A DNA stretch of 6,407 bases, from assembly GCA_947174615.1 (NCBI GenBank), contig CAMWJQ010000243.1, positions 1-6,407 on the forward strand. Direction: 5' to 3'. This document shows positions 1 to 6,014 of the stretch, one piece after another. The notes below the pieces were generated by a model that saw nothing but the letters and a program-made list of their open reading frames with translations, was not told the origin of the DNA and did not search any database. Origin of the DNA: an uncultured Lachnospiraceae bacterium (GTDB lineage: Bacteria; Bacillota; Clostridia; Lachnospirales; Lachnospiraceae). The translations under genes were made by a program, and so were the position numbers. Numbering within the stretch: position 1 is the stretch's first letter; each line of letters begins with the position of its first letter.

Positions 1-832
1 GTAAAATAGTCTGAATGCGCTCACGAACGCCCACCTCACCGAAAGCGAGCGGAGAGATCATGACCCTCCGACCGGGAAGGCTGCACGCTAAAAGGGCAGA
101 GGAATAGGCTTTTTTCCCAGCAAAATCCATATCTTTGATAACTCGTTCATCGCAGGCAAGCTCGAGATCACGGCAGAAAAGACCGTGGGCAATCCATACC
201 AGCGGATGAAACCAGTAGATGCAAAGCAGCAGATAAGCCAAAAGTTTCCACCAGTGATCGAAACACCGCAGGTGCGCCTCTTCATGCGCAAGCACGTACT
301 TCATCTGAGCCGCATCCATGTCAGACGGCAGATAGATGCGCGGTCTGATAAAGCCAAGTATAAAAGGAGAGCGCACCGCATCACAGATCCAAACCCTGTC
401 CTGCAAAGGGACTGCCTCCTGCATTTTATGGTGCAGCCGCATAGAGCTGACAAACGCATAACATACCAGCACAGCTATCCCAAGAATCCAAACCAAACTT
501 CCAAGATGTGTCAAGGTATCGAAAAGGTTGTTTTTGGACATGGTTGAAACAGGTACATTTGAAACAGGTATTTTGTCATAGGAGAGAAGTTCTTTGCCGG
601 CAAGTGAAACGGATATCTGTGAGGTGGCTGACAGCTGAATGGGTTCTGCATCTGGTATCAGACTGAGCGCGCTTTCCAATGAAAAGGGGCAGATTAAACG
701 GACTGCCACGAGCGCCCAGAGCAGACAGGGCAGCCATTTGGGCGCTCTTTTCATCAATTGGCGCAGTACAAACACGGCTGTAATCAGCCAGCTTGCAGCG
801 ATGCCCATATTTAGAATTTTTAGGAAAATCAT
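1..832 (-). CDS. BlaR1/MecR1-type M56 membrane metallopeptidase (sensor-transducer), C-terminal part missing at the window edge
   Basis: The reading frame is open from ATG at 832-830 to the left edge, giving 277 residues without a stop, so the gene is cut by the window and not broken. Visible features are hydrophobic segments near residues 4-24, 33-50, 107-129 and 194-214, the zinc-protease motif HEEAH at 183-187, the family motif WFHPLVW at 207-213, and ELACDE at 224-229, which supplies the third zinc ligand Glu in this family. FGEVGVRERI at 264-272 matches the segment following the protease core, the region of autocleavage in staphylococcal homologues (from memory). In BlaR1/MecR1 an extracellular sensor activates this cytoplasmic-facing protease, which leads to loss of the repressor. 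The start is supported by GAGGAGGG five bases upstream and by the adjacent repressor gene. Whether a penicillin-binding sensor domain follows cannot be seen; many clostridial M56 proteins carry other C-terminal regions, so the inducer is unknown. The family call is secure. Confidence 0.93.
   Translation of the reverse strand, partial: MIFLKILNMGIAASWLITAVFVLRQLMKRAPKWLPCLLWALVAVRLICPFSLESALSLIPDAEPIQLSATSQISVSLAGKELLSYDKIPVSNVPVSTMSKNNLFDTLTHLGSLVWILGIAVLVCYAFVSSMRLHHKMQEAVPLQDRVWICDAVRSPFILGFIRPRIYLPSDMDAAQMKYVLAHEEAHLRCFDHWWKLLAYLLLCIYWFHPLVWIAHGLFCRDLELACDERVIKDMDFAGKKAYSSALLACSLPGRRVMISPLAFGEVGVRERIQTIL
544..573. repeat. 15-bp tandem duplication inside the M56 peptidase gene
   Basis: The 12-mer TTGAAACAGGTA occurs at 544-555 and again at 559-570, with a period of 15 bases. 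In the peptidase frame this encodes IPVSN followed by VPVST (residues about 89-97), so the duplication keeps the frame. It lies in the loop between the second and third membrane segments, predicted outside the cell. It looks like a slippage-type duplication and not a regulatory site. Confidence 0.7.
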
Positions 833-833
833 C

Positions 834-1196
834 TTATCCCTCCTCTGCGTGGTCGATCATCTGGCGGATTTCCGCAGCTTCGTTGGGGGTCAGGGGGCTG
901 TCTTGTGTGAAAGCGGCAATAAAGGCGGGCAGTGAACCTGCAAAGGCTTCCTCAACAAACTGGCGGCTCTGCATGGAATAAAATTGTGTCCGCGTGATCA
1001 GGCTGGTGACAGTTCCTTTATTGTTTACAAATAATCCTTTGCCGCAAAGCCGTTTTAAGACGGTGTGCGTCGTCGTCCGTTTCCATGTAAAGGCTTCTGC
1101 CGCAAGCTTTACCAACTCCGAGGAAGTCACAGGCTCATGCGCCCAGATGATGTCTGCGAAGCGGGATTCGATAACACCTAACTGGATCTCCGGCAT
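834..1196 (-). CDS. BlaI/MecI/CopY-family winged-helix transcriptional repressor
   Basis: This 120-residue protein has the length and pattern of the penicillinase repressor family. A winged helix-turn-helix occupies about residues 5-72, with the likely recognition helix around KRTTTHTVLKRLCGKG (39-54). Residues 74-118 form the helical dimerisation tail. F96, preceded by Ala, sits where I align the N101-F102 bond cut in Staphylococcus aureus BlaI; that alignment is from memory. Dimers should bind the two CTAC/GTAG dyads directly upstream and repress this operon. The ATG at 1196-1194 is preceded by AGGAGGGG at 1210-1203 with a six-base spacer. The stop is one base from the start of the M56 peptidase gene, so the two are cotranscribed and probably translationally coupled. 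A CopY-like copper role is unlikely because the paired protein is a BlaR1 peptidase and no CopY-type CxC zinc/copper motif is present. Its other target genes are not in this window. Confidence 0.95.
   Translation of the reverse strand: MPEIQLGVIESRFADIIWAHEPVTSSELVKLAAEAFTWKRTTTHTVLKRLCGKGLFVNNKGTVTSLITRTQFYSMQSRQFVEEAFAGSLPAFIAAFTQDSPLTPNEAAEIRQMIDHAEEG
838..845 (-). promoter_or_regulatory. Ribosome binding site for the M56 peptidase, inside the repressor's last codons
   Basis: Read on the minus strand, GAGGAGGG is formed by the final Glu-Glu-Gly codons of the repressor, followed by its stop and then ATG. The spacer to ATG at 832 is five bases. This fixes the peptidase start and implies translational coupling. 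Confidence 0.85.
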
Positions 1197-1202
1197 AGCG
1201 AT

Positions 1203-1210
1203 CCCCTCCT
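1203..1210 (-). promoter_or_regulatory. Ribosome binding site for the BlaI-type repressor
   Basis: AGGAGGGG on the minus strand lies six bases before ATG at 1196. It is near consensus and fixes the repressor start. Confidence 0.9.
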
Positions 1211-1223
1211 GTTATCATTTATT

Positions 1224-1236
1224 CTACAATCAGTAG
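1224..1236. promoter_or_regulatory. Downstream BlaI-type operator (candidate)
   Basis: CTAC-AATCA-GTAG is an inverted repeat with a five-base centre. It is the core of the known BlaI/MecI operator (ACTAC near GTAGT). Its centre is 27 bases from that of the second dyad. Relative to the predicted promoter it lies just after the expected transcription start, so binding here would add a roadblock to promoter occlusion. The call comes from sequence resemblance plus the adjacent repressor gene. Confidence 0.7.
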
Positions 1237-1247
1237 TCTTTATAATC

Positions 1248-1276
1248 ATACTACCACTTGTAGTCTCTGATGTCAA
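1248..1276 (-). promoter_or_regulatory. Promoter of the repressor-peptidase operon
   Basis: On the minus strand there is a perfect -35 TTGACA (1276-1271), a 17-base spacer, and a -10 TAGTAT (1253-1248). Transcription would begin near 1241, leaving about 45 bases of leader before the repressor ATG. A BlaI-type dyad overlaps the spacer and -10, which fits repression by blocking RNA polymerase. This is the best promoter in the window. Confidence 0.85.
1250..1264. promoter_or_regulatory. Upstream BlaI-type operator overlapping the promoter
   Basis: ACTAC-CACTT-GTAGT is a perfect five-base-pair inverted repeat with a five-base centre. It closely resembles the staphylococcal bla/mec operator (TACTACATATGTAGTA), which has a centre one base shorter. 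It covers the spacer and the first four bases of the -10 box of the predicted promoter. It is expected to be the main site for the repressor encoded immediately downstream. Confidence 0.8.
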
Positions 1277-1317
1277 GTAAAGATCAAAAAGATTTTGGGC
1301 AAACTGTCCACAGTTCC

Positions 1318-1650
1318 TTAAGCCAGACACACCTCCACAATATCATCAAACGAAATCTTCGTCTGTACAATCTGCAGTACGCGGCTGGTAAGGTCTATCC
1401 GCGACACAATTCCGGTAACTTTCACATATTCCCGTTCATGATAATAGACGACAGTGGCAAGGATTCCTTTCTGTAACAGATGCATTTTGCGGTCAAGCTC
1501 TTCTGCCATCTCGTCGGACAGGAGAATGCGCGGGACCGTCACATGCTCTTTTGCCTCGAGCGCTTCCGTAAGACCTGTGAGGGCGGCAAAAGGCATAAAT
1601 TGTTTTGCGCGTTTTTCTGTGGACATGGGATAGGGGGGTTTTCCAGACAT
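1318..1650 (-). CDS. YolD-like family protein, partner of the Y-family polymerase
   Basis: This 110-residue protein is recognised by the YolD-like signature RAKQFMPFAALTGL (residues 14-27) near the N terminus and by its C-terminal small beta-rich half (VTGIVSRIDLTSRVLQI). In Bacillus such proteins are encoded beside UvrX/YqjW-type polymerases and are thought to be accessory to translesion synthesis, loosely analogous to UmuD; the biochemical role is not established. It starts 36 bases after the polymerase stop, and AAGGAAG at 1663-1657 lies six bases before the ATG, so the two are read as one operon. No terminator separates them. No signal peptide or membrane segment is seen. The stop is 42 bases from the -35 of the repressor promoter, and no convincing terminator is visible between them, so read-through into the repressor operon is possible. 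Confidence 0.88.
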   Translation of the reverse strand: MSGKPPYPMSTEKRAKQFMPFAALTGLTEALEAKEHVTVPRILLSDEMAEELDRKMHLLQKGILATVVYYHEREYVKVTGIVSRIDLTSRVLQIVQTKISFDDIVEVCLA

Positions 1651-1686
1651 CGTTTTCTTCCTTTACTATATAAATATCATATCTTG

Positions 1687-2943
1687 TTATGCCCTGTGAC
1701 CGCCGATCTGTTTATTTCGGGTGATGGTCATGGCGTTGTTCTCAAGGTTCATTCCTTTTAAAATCGCATTTTTTCCATATTTTTGTTTGATTTCAAGAAC
1801 CGCTTTCTGCAGTCTGCGGCTTCGCTCCAATTCTTCAAAACTGACATACAGACTGCTCTGGCAGCAGGTCTCAGGGCGGACATCATTGCATGTGACGGTC
1901 ACTTTTCGGATCGAGAGCAGCGGATTGACAATCTTTCGGTACAGAGCAGTGACTGCCGGAATGATGACAAGGTCGGCATTGGTTTCAATGTCGAGCGCCG
2001 TCGTGCCGTGCGCGTATTCCACGACATGAAAACCAGAATAGCCGATATGCAGCGTGATGGATTTCGTGACAAGATTTTGGCTCACGAGGTCAAGACATAA
2101 TAAGTCTGACATTTCTTTCACAATCAGTTCCCCGTCTTTGTAGGAATAATCCTTCATCAGGACCTGCCCGCTGGAAAGGCTCTGACTGGCAGGACGGTAT
2201 GCCTTGATCTCCGCAATGGTCACAGGTTCACGCCCCCAGGCGTGGTCGATGAAGAGTTCTGCGTCGATGCCGAAAAGCCGATACAGGAAATCCTCATCGG
2301 CTTTGGCAAGATCCCTCATGGTAACGATGCCATAAGAAGCAAGTTTTCTGGCAGTGCCTGAGCCGATGCGCCAGAAGTCGGTGAGCGGTTTGTGCGTCCA
2401 CAGCTTACGGATATATGTCTGCTCATCCAGCATACCTACGCTGTCCGGCGATGGTTTGGCAGTGATGTCCAGTGCGATTTTGGCAAGGTACAGATTGGTT
2501 CCAACACCGCAGGCGGCACGGATTCCCGTCTGGTTATAGATCTCCTGCATGATGCGTAAGCCAAGATCTCTCGCGGACATGCGGTACAGGCTCAGGTAGG
2601 GCGTGACCTCCATAAACGCCTCATCGACAGAGTAGACATGGATATCCTCCTTGGCGATATAATGCAGATAGATGCCGTAGATTTCTGCGGAATAGTCGAT
2701 ATATTTCTGCATTCTGGGCGGGGCGGTGATGTATTTGACGGTATTGGGGATTTCGCCGATACGGCAGCGGTTCCTGATACCGAGTTTCTTCATTGCGGGG
2801 GTGATGGCAAGACAGAGGGTGTTGACAGACCGCTGTGGGTCTGCGACCACCAGGTTTGTAGTCATGGCGTCCAGACCGCGCTCCACGCATTCCACAGAGG
2901 CATAAAATGATTTTAAGTCGATGCAGAGATACGTTTTTTCCAT
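1687..2943 (-). CDS. Y-family translesion DNA polymerase (UvrX/UmuC-like)
   Basis: The 418-residue protein matches the Y-family polymerase architecture in order. The palm/fingers have IDLKSFYASVE (8-18) with metal ligand D9 and the likely steric-gate residue Y14, and YSVDEAF (104-110) with catalytic D107 and E108. The thumb helix-hairpin-helix is around 188-225 (WRIGSGTARKLASYGI). The little finger spans about 245-360. K11 replaces the second Asp of DinB, as expected for the UmuC/UvrX branch. The tail CQSSLYVSF (361-369) followed by a basic helix resembles a beta-clamp-binding QxxLF-type motif, and the ending GNAIL/NQIGGH-like block (KNAILKG...NKQIGGHRA) is typical of UvrX proteins. It should copy damaged template DNA with low fidelity at stalled forks. 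The ATG is preceded by AAAGGAA (2955-2949). It is followed by the YolD-like gene. No SOS box was found upstream, so damage inducibility is unproven. The family call is secure; the exact subfamily less so. Confidence 0.95.
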   Translation of the reverse strand: MEKTYLCIDLKSFYASVECVERGLDAMTTNLVVADPQRSVNTLCLAITPAMKKLGIRNRCRIGEIPNTVKYITAPPRMQKYIDYSAEIYGIYLHYIAKEDIHVYSVDEAFMEVTPYLSLYRMSARDLGLRIMQEIYNQTGIRAACGVGTNLYLAKIALDITAKPSPDSVGMLDEQTYIRKLWTHKPLTDFWRIGSGTARKLASYGIVTMRDLAKADEDFLYRLFGIDAELFIDHAWGREPVTIAEIKAYRPASQSLSSGQVLMKDYSYKDGELIVKEMSDLLCLDLVSQNLVTKSITLHIGYSGFHVVEYAHGTTALDIETNADLVIIPAVTALYRKIVNPLLSIRKVTVTCNDVRPETCCQSSLYVSFEELERSRRLQKAVLEIKQKYGKNAILKGMNLENNAMTITRNKQIGGHRA

Positions 2944-2966
2944 AGGGATTCCTTTCAGCGGCAGAT

Positions 2967-2975
2967 TTTATAACA
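2967..2975 (-). promoter_or_regulatory. Possible extended -10 promoter for the polymerase operon
   Basis: On the minus strand TGT-TATAAA gives an extended -10 element with a start expected near 2960 and a leader of under 20 bases. No good -35 is present at 17 bases (AATTTT). The whole region is AT-rich, so this is tentative. Confidence 0.3.
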
Positions 2976-3047
2976 AATATAGTATGTCCAAAATTTGCTT
3001 TTTATAATATTTATGATGGAATTGAATGTGGAATGCCCAAAGAAGTA

Positions 3048-3076
3048 TTGAATAAATTATAAAAAAAGTATAAAAT
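3048..3076 (+). promoter_or_regulatory. Candidate promoter for the purine permease
   Basis: TTGAAT (3048-3053), a 17-base spacer, and TAAAAT (3071-3076) match the housekeeping promoter at four and five of six positions. Transcription would start near 3083, leaving about 36 bases of leader. That is too short for a purine riboswitch. The AT-rich context makes chance matches easy, so confidence is modest. Confidence 0.5.
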
Positions 3077-3102
3077 GAGGAGGAACAAAGAAAATTCAAT
3101 GA

Positions 3103-3110
3103 AAGGAGAT
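3103..3110 (+). promoter_or_regulatory. Ribosome binding site that decides the permease start
   Basis: AAGGAGAT lies four bases after the nearest upstream ATG and ten bases before ATG 3119. An in-frame GTG at 3113 is only two to four bases away, which is too close, so ATG 3119 is the better start although its spacer is on the long side. Confidence 0.75.
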
Positions 3111-3118
3111 GAGTGAGA

Positions 3119-4477
3119 ATGATCGAAAAGTTATTTAAACTCAAAGAAAACAAAACAGATGTCAGGACGGAGGTCATTGGCGGTATCACAACATTTATGA
3201 CAATGGCATACATCCTCGCGGTGAATCCATCCTTGCTCTCCGCGGCGGGTATGGACGCGACGGCAGTGCTGATGGCAACTTGTCTGGCTTCTTTTATCGG
3301 GACGGCTGTCATGGCACTGATGGCAAACTATCCGTTTGCGTTGGCGCCCGGCATGGGACTCAATGCGTATTTTGCATTTACCGTGTGCGGAACTTACGGC
3401 TATGACTGGCGCGTGGCGCTGCTTGCAGTATTTGTGGAGGGTATTATTTTTATTATTTTATCTCTTACGAATGTCAGGGAGGCGATTTTTAACGCGATTC
3501 CCAGCGGACTGAAAAAAGGTGTCAGCGCGGGGATTGGACTGTTTATCGCGTTTGTTGGCTTGCAGGGGGCGCATGTGATCGTAAACAGTGACTCAACGCT
3601 CACAACGTATGTGAGTTTTGCGTCGGAATTTCATACGTTGGGGATTTGTGCGCTTCTTGCCATCATCGGCACGCTGCTGACAGCAGTGCTCTATGCATTG
3701 CAAGTGAAGGGATCGATTCTGATCGGCATTGTTGCGACATGGGTTCTTGGCATGATCTGTCAGGCATTGGGGATTTATACCGTTGATGTTGAGAGTGGTT
3801 TTTATTCCTTGTATCCGACATTTGCCATCACTGATTTTACGGCATTGTCAGAGACATTTGGGCAGTGCTTTGCAGGCGATTTTTCCAATGTAAGCATTCC
3901 GAACTTTATCGTTGTGCTGTTCGCTTTCCTGTTTGTGGACATGTTTGATACCATCGGAACACTTGTGGGGGTTGCCACCAAGGCGGACATGCTCGACAAG
4001 GATGAGAGACTTCCCAATATCAAGCAGGCGCTTCTGGCAGATGCCATCGCCACCTCAGCGGGTGCAGTGCTTGGCACTTCCACGACGACAACCTTTGTCG
4101 AAAGCTCGGCTGGTGTCGGCGCGGGTGCAAGGACAGGTCTGGCATCTATTGTGACAGGTTTGTTGTTTTTGGTTGCGATTTTCTTTGCACCGATTTTTAC
4201 GGCAATACCGGGATTTGCAACGGCACCGGCATTGATCTTTGTAGGCTTTTTGATGGTATCGTCCATCATCAAGGTAGATTTTGATGACTTGACAGAAGCA
4301 GTTCCGGCGTACCTGTGCATGCTTGCTATGCCGCTTGCATATAGTATCTCAGAGGGAATTGCCATCGGCGTCATTTCCTATGTGGCAGTGAATGTCTGCT
4401 GCGGCAAGGCAAAGAAAGTAACACCGCTGATGTACGTGCTGGCAGTCCTGTTTATCTGTAAGTATATTTTCCTTTAA
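3119..4477 (+). CDS. NCS2-family (AzgA/PbuG-type) purine nucleobase permease
   Basis: From ATG 3119 the protein has 452 residues, close to the usual 430-460 of the AzgA-like branch of NCS2 transporters, which import adenine, guanine or hypoxanthine by proton symport. Diagnostic segments are EVIGGITTFMTMAYI (18-32), APGMGLNAYF (76-85), FVDMFDTIGTLVG (272-284), and ESSAGVGAGARTG (328-340). They are set among about a dozen hydrophobic segments and fit the two inverted seven-helix repeats of the family. The N terminus EKLFKLKENKTDVRTE is a typical cytoplasmic lead-in. It is divergently transcribed from the polymerase operon. The next gene in the same direction, a radical SAM enzyme, starts 103 bases downstream with no clear terminator between. 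The exact base preferred cannot be told from sequence; guanine/hypoxanthine and adenine carriers share these motifs. No purine riboswitch is visible upstream. The family call is secure. Confidence 0.96.
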   Translation: MIEKLFKLKENKTDVRTEVIGGITTFMTMAYILAVNPSLLSAAGMDATAVLMATCLASFIGTAVMALMANYPFALAPGMGLNAYFAFTVCGTYGYDWRVALLAVFVEGIIFIILSLTNVREAIFNAIPSGLKKGVSAGIGLFIAFVGLQGAHVIVNSDSTLTTYVSFASEFHTLGICALLAIIGTLLTAVLYALQVKGSILIGIVATWVLGMICQALGIYTVDVESGFYSLYPTFAITDFTALSETFGQCFAGDFSNVSIPNFIVVLFAFLFVDMFDTIGTLVGVATKADMLDKDERLPNIKQALLADAIATSAGAVLGTSTTTTFVESSAGVGAGARTGLASIVTGLLFLVAIFFAPIFTAIPGFATAPALIFVGFLMVSSIIKVDFDDLTEAVPAYLCMLAMPLAYSISEGIAIGVISYVAVNVCCGKAKKVTPLMYVLAVLFICKYIFL

Positions 4478-4520
4478 AATCAGGGCAGTTGTACAAAATA
4501 AGAGGCTGACCGCCCCGAAG

Positions 4521-4558
4521 CGTTGTTATGAGCGGCTTCTGTGCCGCGAATCGTAACG
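4521..4558 (+). other. Imperfect hairpin in the permease-radical SAM spacer
   Basis: The core GCGGC (4532-4536), a six-base loop and GCCGC (4543-4547) form a perfect five-pair stem. Flanking CGTT (4521-4524) and AACG (4555-4558) can pair outside it, with unpaired bases between. No run of T follows, so it is not a standard intrinsic terminator. It could stabilise or process a shared transcript, or be chance. Confidence 0.3.
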
Positions 4559-4580
4559 AAGATAGAAAGCAGGTTGAAGC

Positions 4581-6014
4581 ATGAAAATACGTTTTATAGA
4601 GCCGGGAAACAGACCCTACAAACCGACGCCTTTGAATTATTTTGTATATGACAGATATATCCGCACGCCCTCTGTCGGTCTCAACACGCTGGCAACGATT
4701 GTAAAAGAAAAAGTGCCGGATACCCTGATGTACAGTGAATCGATCTCGCGGCTGGCAGTGGAAGATCTGGTGGACGCGGACATGATTTTTATCGGTATTT
4801 TTACCTTTAATGCAGTGCGGGGATATAAGCTGGCACGCTATTTTCAGAAAAAGAGCAATGCCGTCATCGTGATGGGCGGTCTCCACGCCTCGTTGAACTA
4901 CAAGGAGGCTGTGAAATACTGCGACTATGTCCTTCTGGGGGAAGGAGACGAGTCTATCGTAGAGATGGTGGAAGCCGTGCAAAAGAAAGTGACGCCCACA
5001 TTTCCGGGTGTCGCTTATAGAAAAGACGGCAGGCTTATTCATACCGGCGAGCGCAGACCGCCGGAGCATTTTGAGACCATACCAGACAGAAACTTAGTCT
5101 ATCATTATAAGAAAATGGCAGGGCACAACACACTCTGGGGGCAGGTGCACGCGTCCAGAGGCTGTCCCCACAACTGTGATTACTGCGCGCTGGTTCGTCA
5201 CTTCGGGCGGCGGGTCAGGACGAGGACGCCCGAAAATGTGCTAGAGGATATCCGCCAGACAATTGCGTTTCAGGAGGAGGGGCATCACAGGCTTTTGAAG
5301 GCATTGTGGATCACCGATGACAACTTTTTTGCAGACCGCACTTGGGCGATGACGGTGCTGCAAAAAATCATTGACAGCGGCATCCAATATCACTTCACCG
5401 TACAGGCGCGCTGGGAGGTCGGATTGGACAATGAAATGCTGGCGCTGCTCAAAAAGGCGGGTTTTGCCGAGCTGGCGGTGGGGATTGAGTTTCTTGATGA
5501 TGAATCCTTTGCGCTGTATCACAAGAAAAGCAGCAAAGACAAGATTGTGGAATCCATACGAAATATTCAGCGGCATGGGCTGAGTGTCCGCGGGCTGTTT
5601 ATCCTCGGAGCAGATAATCATACCGTCGGCGTCGGCGAGAAGCTTGCGAAGTTTGTGATTGAGCACCATATCAAGGGGGCGTTGATTCAGTGCATGTACT
5701 TTGTGCCGGGAACACCTGTGTACGAGAGCCATAAGGACAGGCTGCTCCACAGAGATTGGAGCAGGTATAACGGCAATGCAGTCCATATGCCGGAGCGGAT
5801 GACCCCTTATGAGCTGCAAATGGAGTGCATCAAGGCGAGCAGGATAATTTACTCGTTTCCGAGACTGGTTCATGCGCTGCTGTGCGAGGATGCACTGCAT
5901 AAGCTGTTGTTTCTAGGCGAATATTTCTGGCATATGAGCATTCGGGCAGACTTAAAAAAGGAGCTGCCGTCTTTGAGGAGGTATTTCTTAACAGTTCCTA
6001 AGAGGTTTTCATAA
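4581..6014 (+). CDS. B12-binding-domain radical SAM protein, substrate unknown
   Basis: The 477-residue protein has the layout of COG1032-type enzymes. An N-terminal Rossmann-like cobalamin-binding-type domain covers about residues 1-140, with VIVMGGLHASL (95-105) and DYVLLGEGDESI (115-126). The radical SAM barrel has CPHNCDYC, with C195, C199 and C202 as the [4Fe-4S] cluster ligands. WITDDNFF (243-250), FTVQARW (272-278) and AVGIEF (299-304) match later barrel strands. The C-terminal 100 residues are a helical tail without a recognised domain. The DxHxxG cobalamin-ligand motif is not visible, so B12 may bind without a His ligand or not at all. The family includes methyltransferases, cyclases and other SAM-radical enzymes; I cannot assign a substrate. 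No peptide precursor, cofactor gene or pathway partner lies beside it in the window. ATG 4581 has only a weak AGG-type site (4571-4573) upstream. The 3' end overlaps a convergent gene by 17 bases. Confidence 0.92.
   Translation: MKIRFIEPGNRPYKPTPLNYFVYDRYIRTPSVGLNTLATIVKEKVPDTLMYSESISRLAVEDLVDADMIFIGIFTFNAVRGYKLARYFQKKSNAVIVMGGLHASLNYKEAVKYCDYVLLGEGDESIVEMVEAVQKKVTPTFPGVAYRKDGRLIHTGERRPPEHFETIPDRNLVYHYKKMAGHNTLWGQVHASRGCPHNCDYCALVRHFGRRVRTRTPENVLEDIRQTIAFQEEGHHRLLKALWITDDNFFADRTWAMTVLQKIIDSGIQYHFTVQARWEVGLDNEMLALLKKAGFAELAVGIEFLDDESFALYHKKSSKDKIVESIRNIQRHGLSVRGLFILGADNHTVGVGEKLAKFVIEHHIKGALIQCMYFVPGTPVYESHKDRLLHRDWSRYNGNAVHMPERMTPYELQMECIKASRIIYSFPRLVHALLCEDALHKLLFLGEYFWHMSIRADLKKELPSLRRYFLTVPKRFS

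Noticed and set aside
1302..1315. Palindrome AACTG-TCCA-CAGTT just past the YolD-like gene
   Set aside because: Considered as a terminator for the polymerase operon, but the stem is only five to six pairs, AT-containing, and not followed directly by a T-run. It was not listed as a feature.
3075..3116. A 13-codon mini-frame ending two bases before the permease ATG
   Set aside because: It overlaps the predicted -10 box, so it would not be transcribed from that promoter, and it has no ribosome binding site of its own. Probably chance.
3113..3118. GTG at 3113 as an alternative permease start
   Set aside because: It is too close to the AAGGAGAT ribosome binding site; ATG 3119 gives a workable spacing and the usual N terminus.
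3802..4374. Long minus-strand open frame opposite the permease
   Set aside because: It is antisense to a clearly real, motif-rich permease gene and its translation is low-complexity Ala/Ser/Val/Thr, typical of a shadow frame.
4478..4580. A peptide precursor for the radical SAM enzyme (RiPP-type system)
   Set aside because: No short open frame with a leader/core pattern and ribosome binding site is present beside the enzyme on either strand, and the opposing gene at 5998-6407 does not look like a precursor.
4452..5069. Long minus-strand open frame over the spacer and radical SAM start
   Set aside because: It overlaps the conserved cobalamin-type domain of the real gene, shows no recognisable domain, and has no supporting ribosome binding site.
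5241..5900. Long minus-strand open frame opposite the radical SAM barrel
   Set aside because: It is rich in His, Gln and Arg with no recognisable family, and lies fully inside the real gene; a shadow frame.
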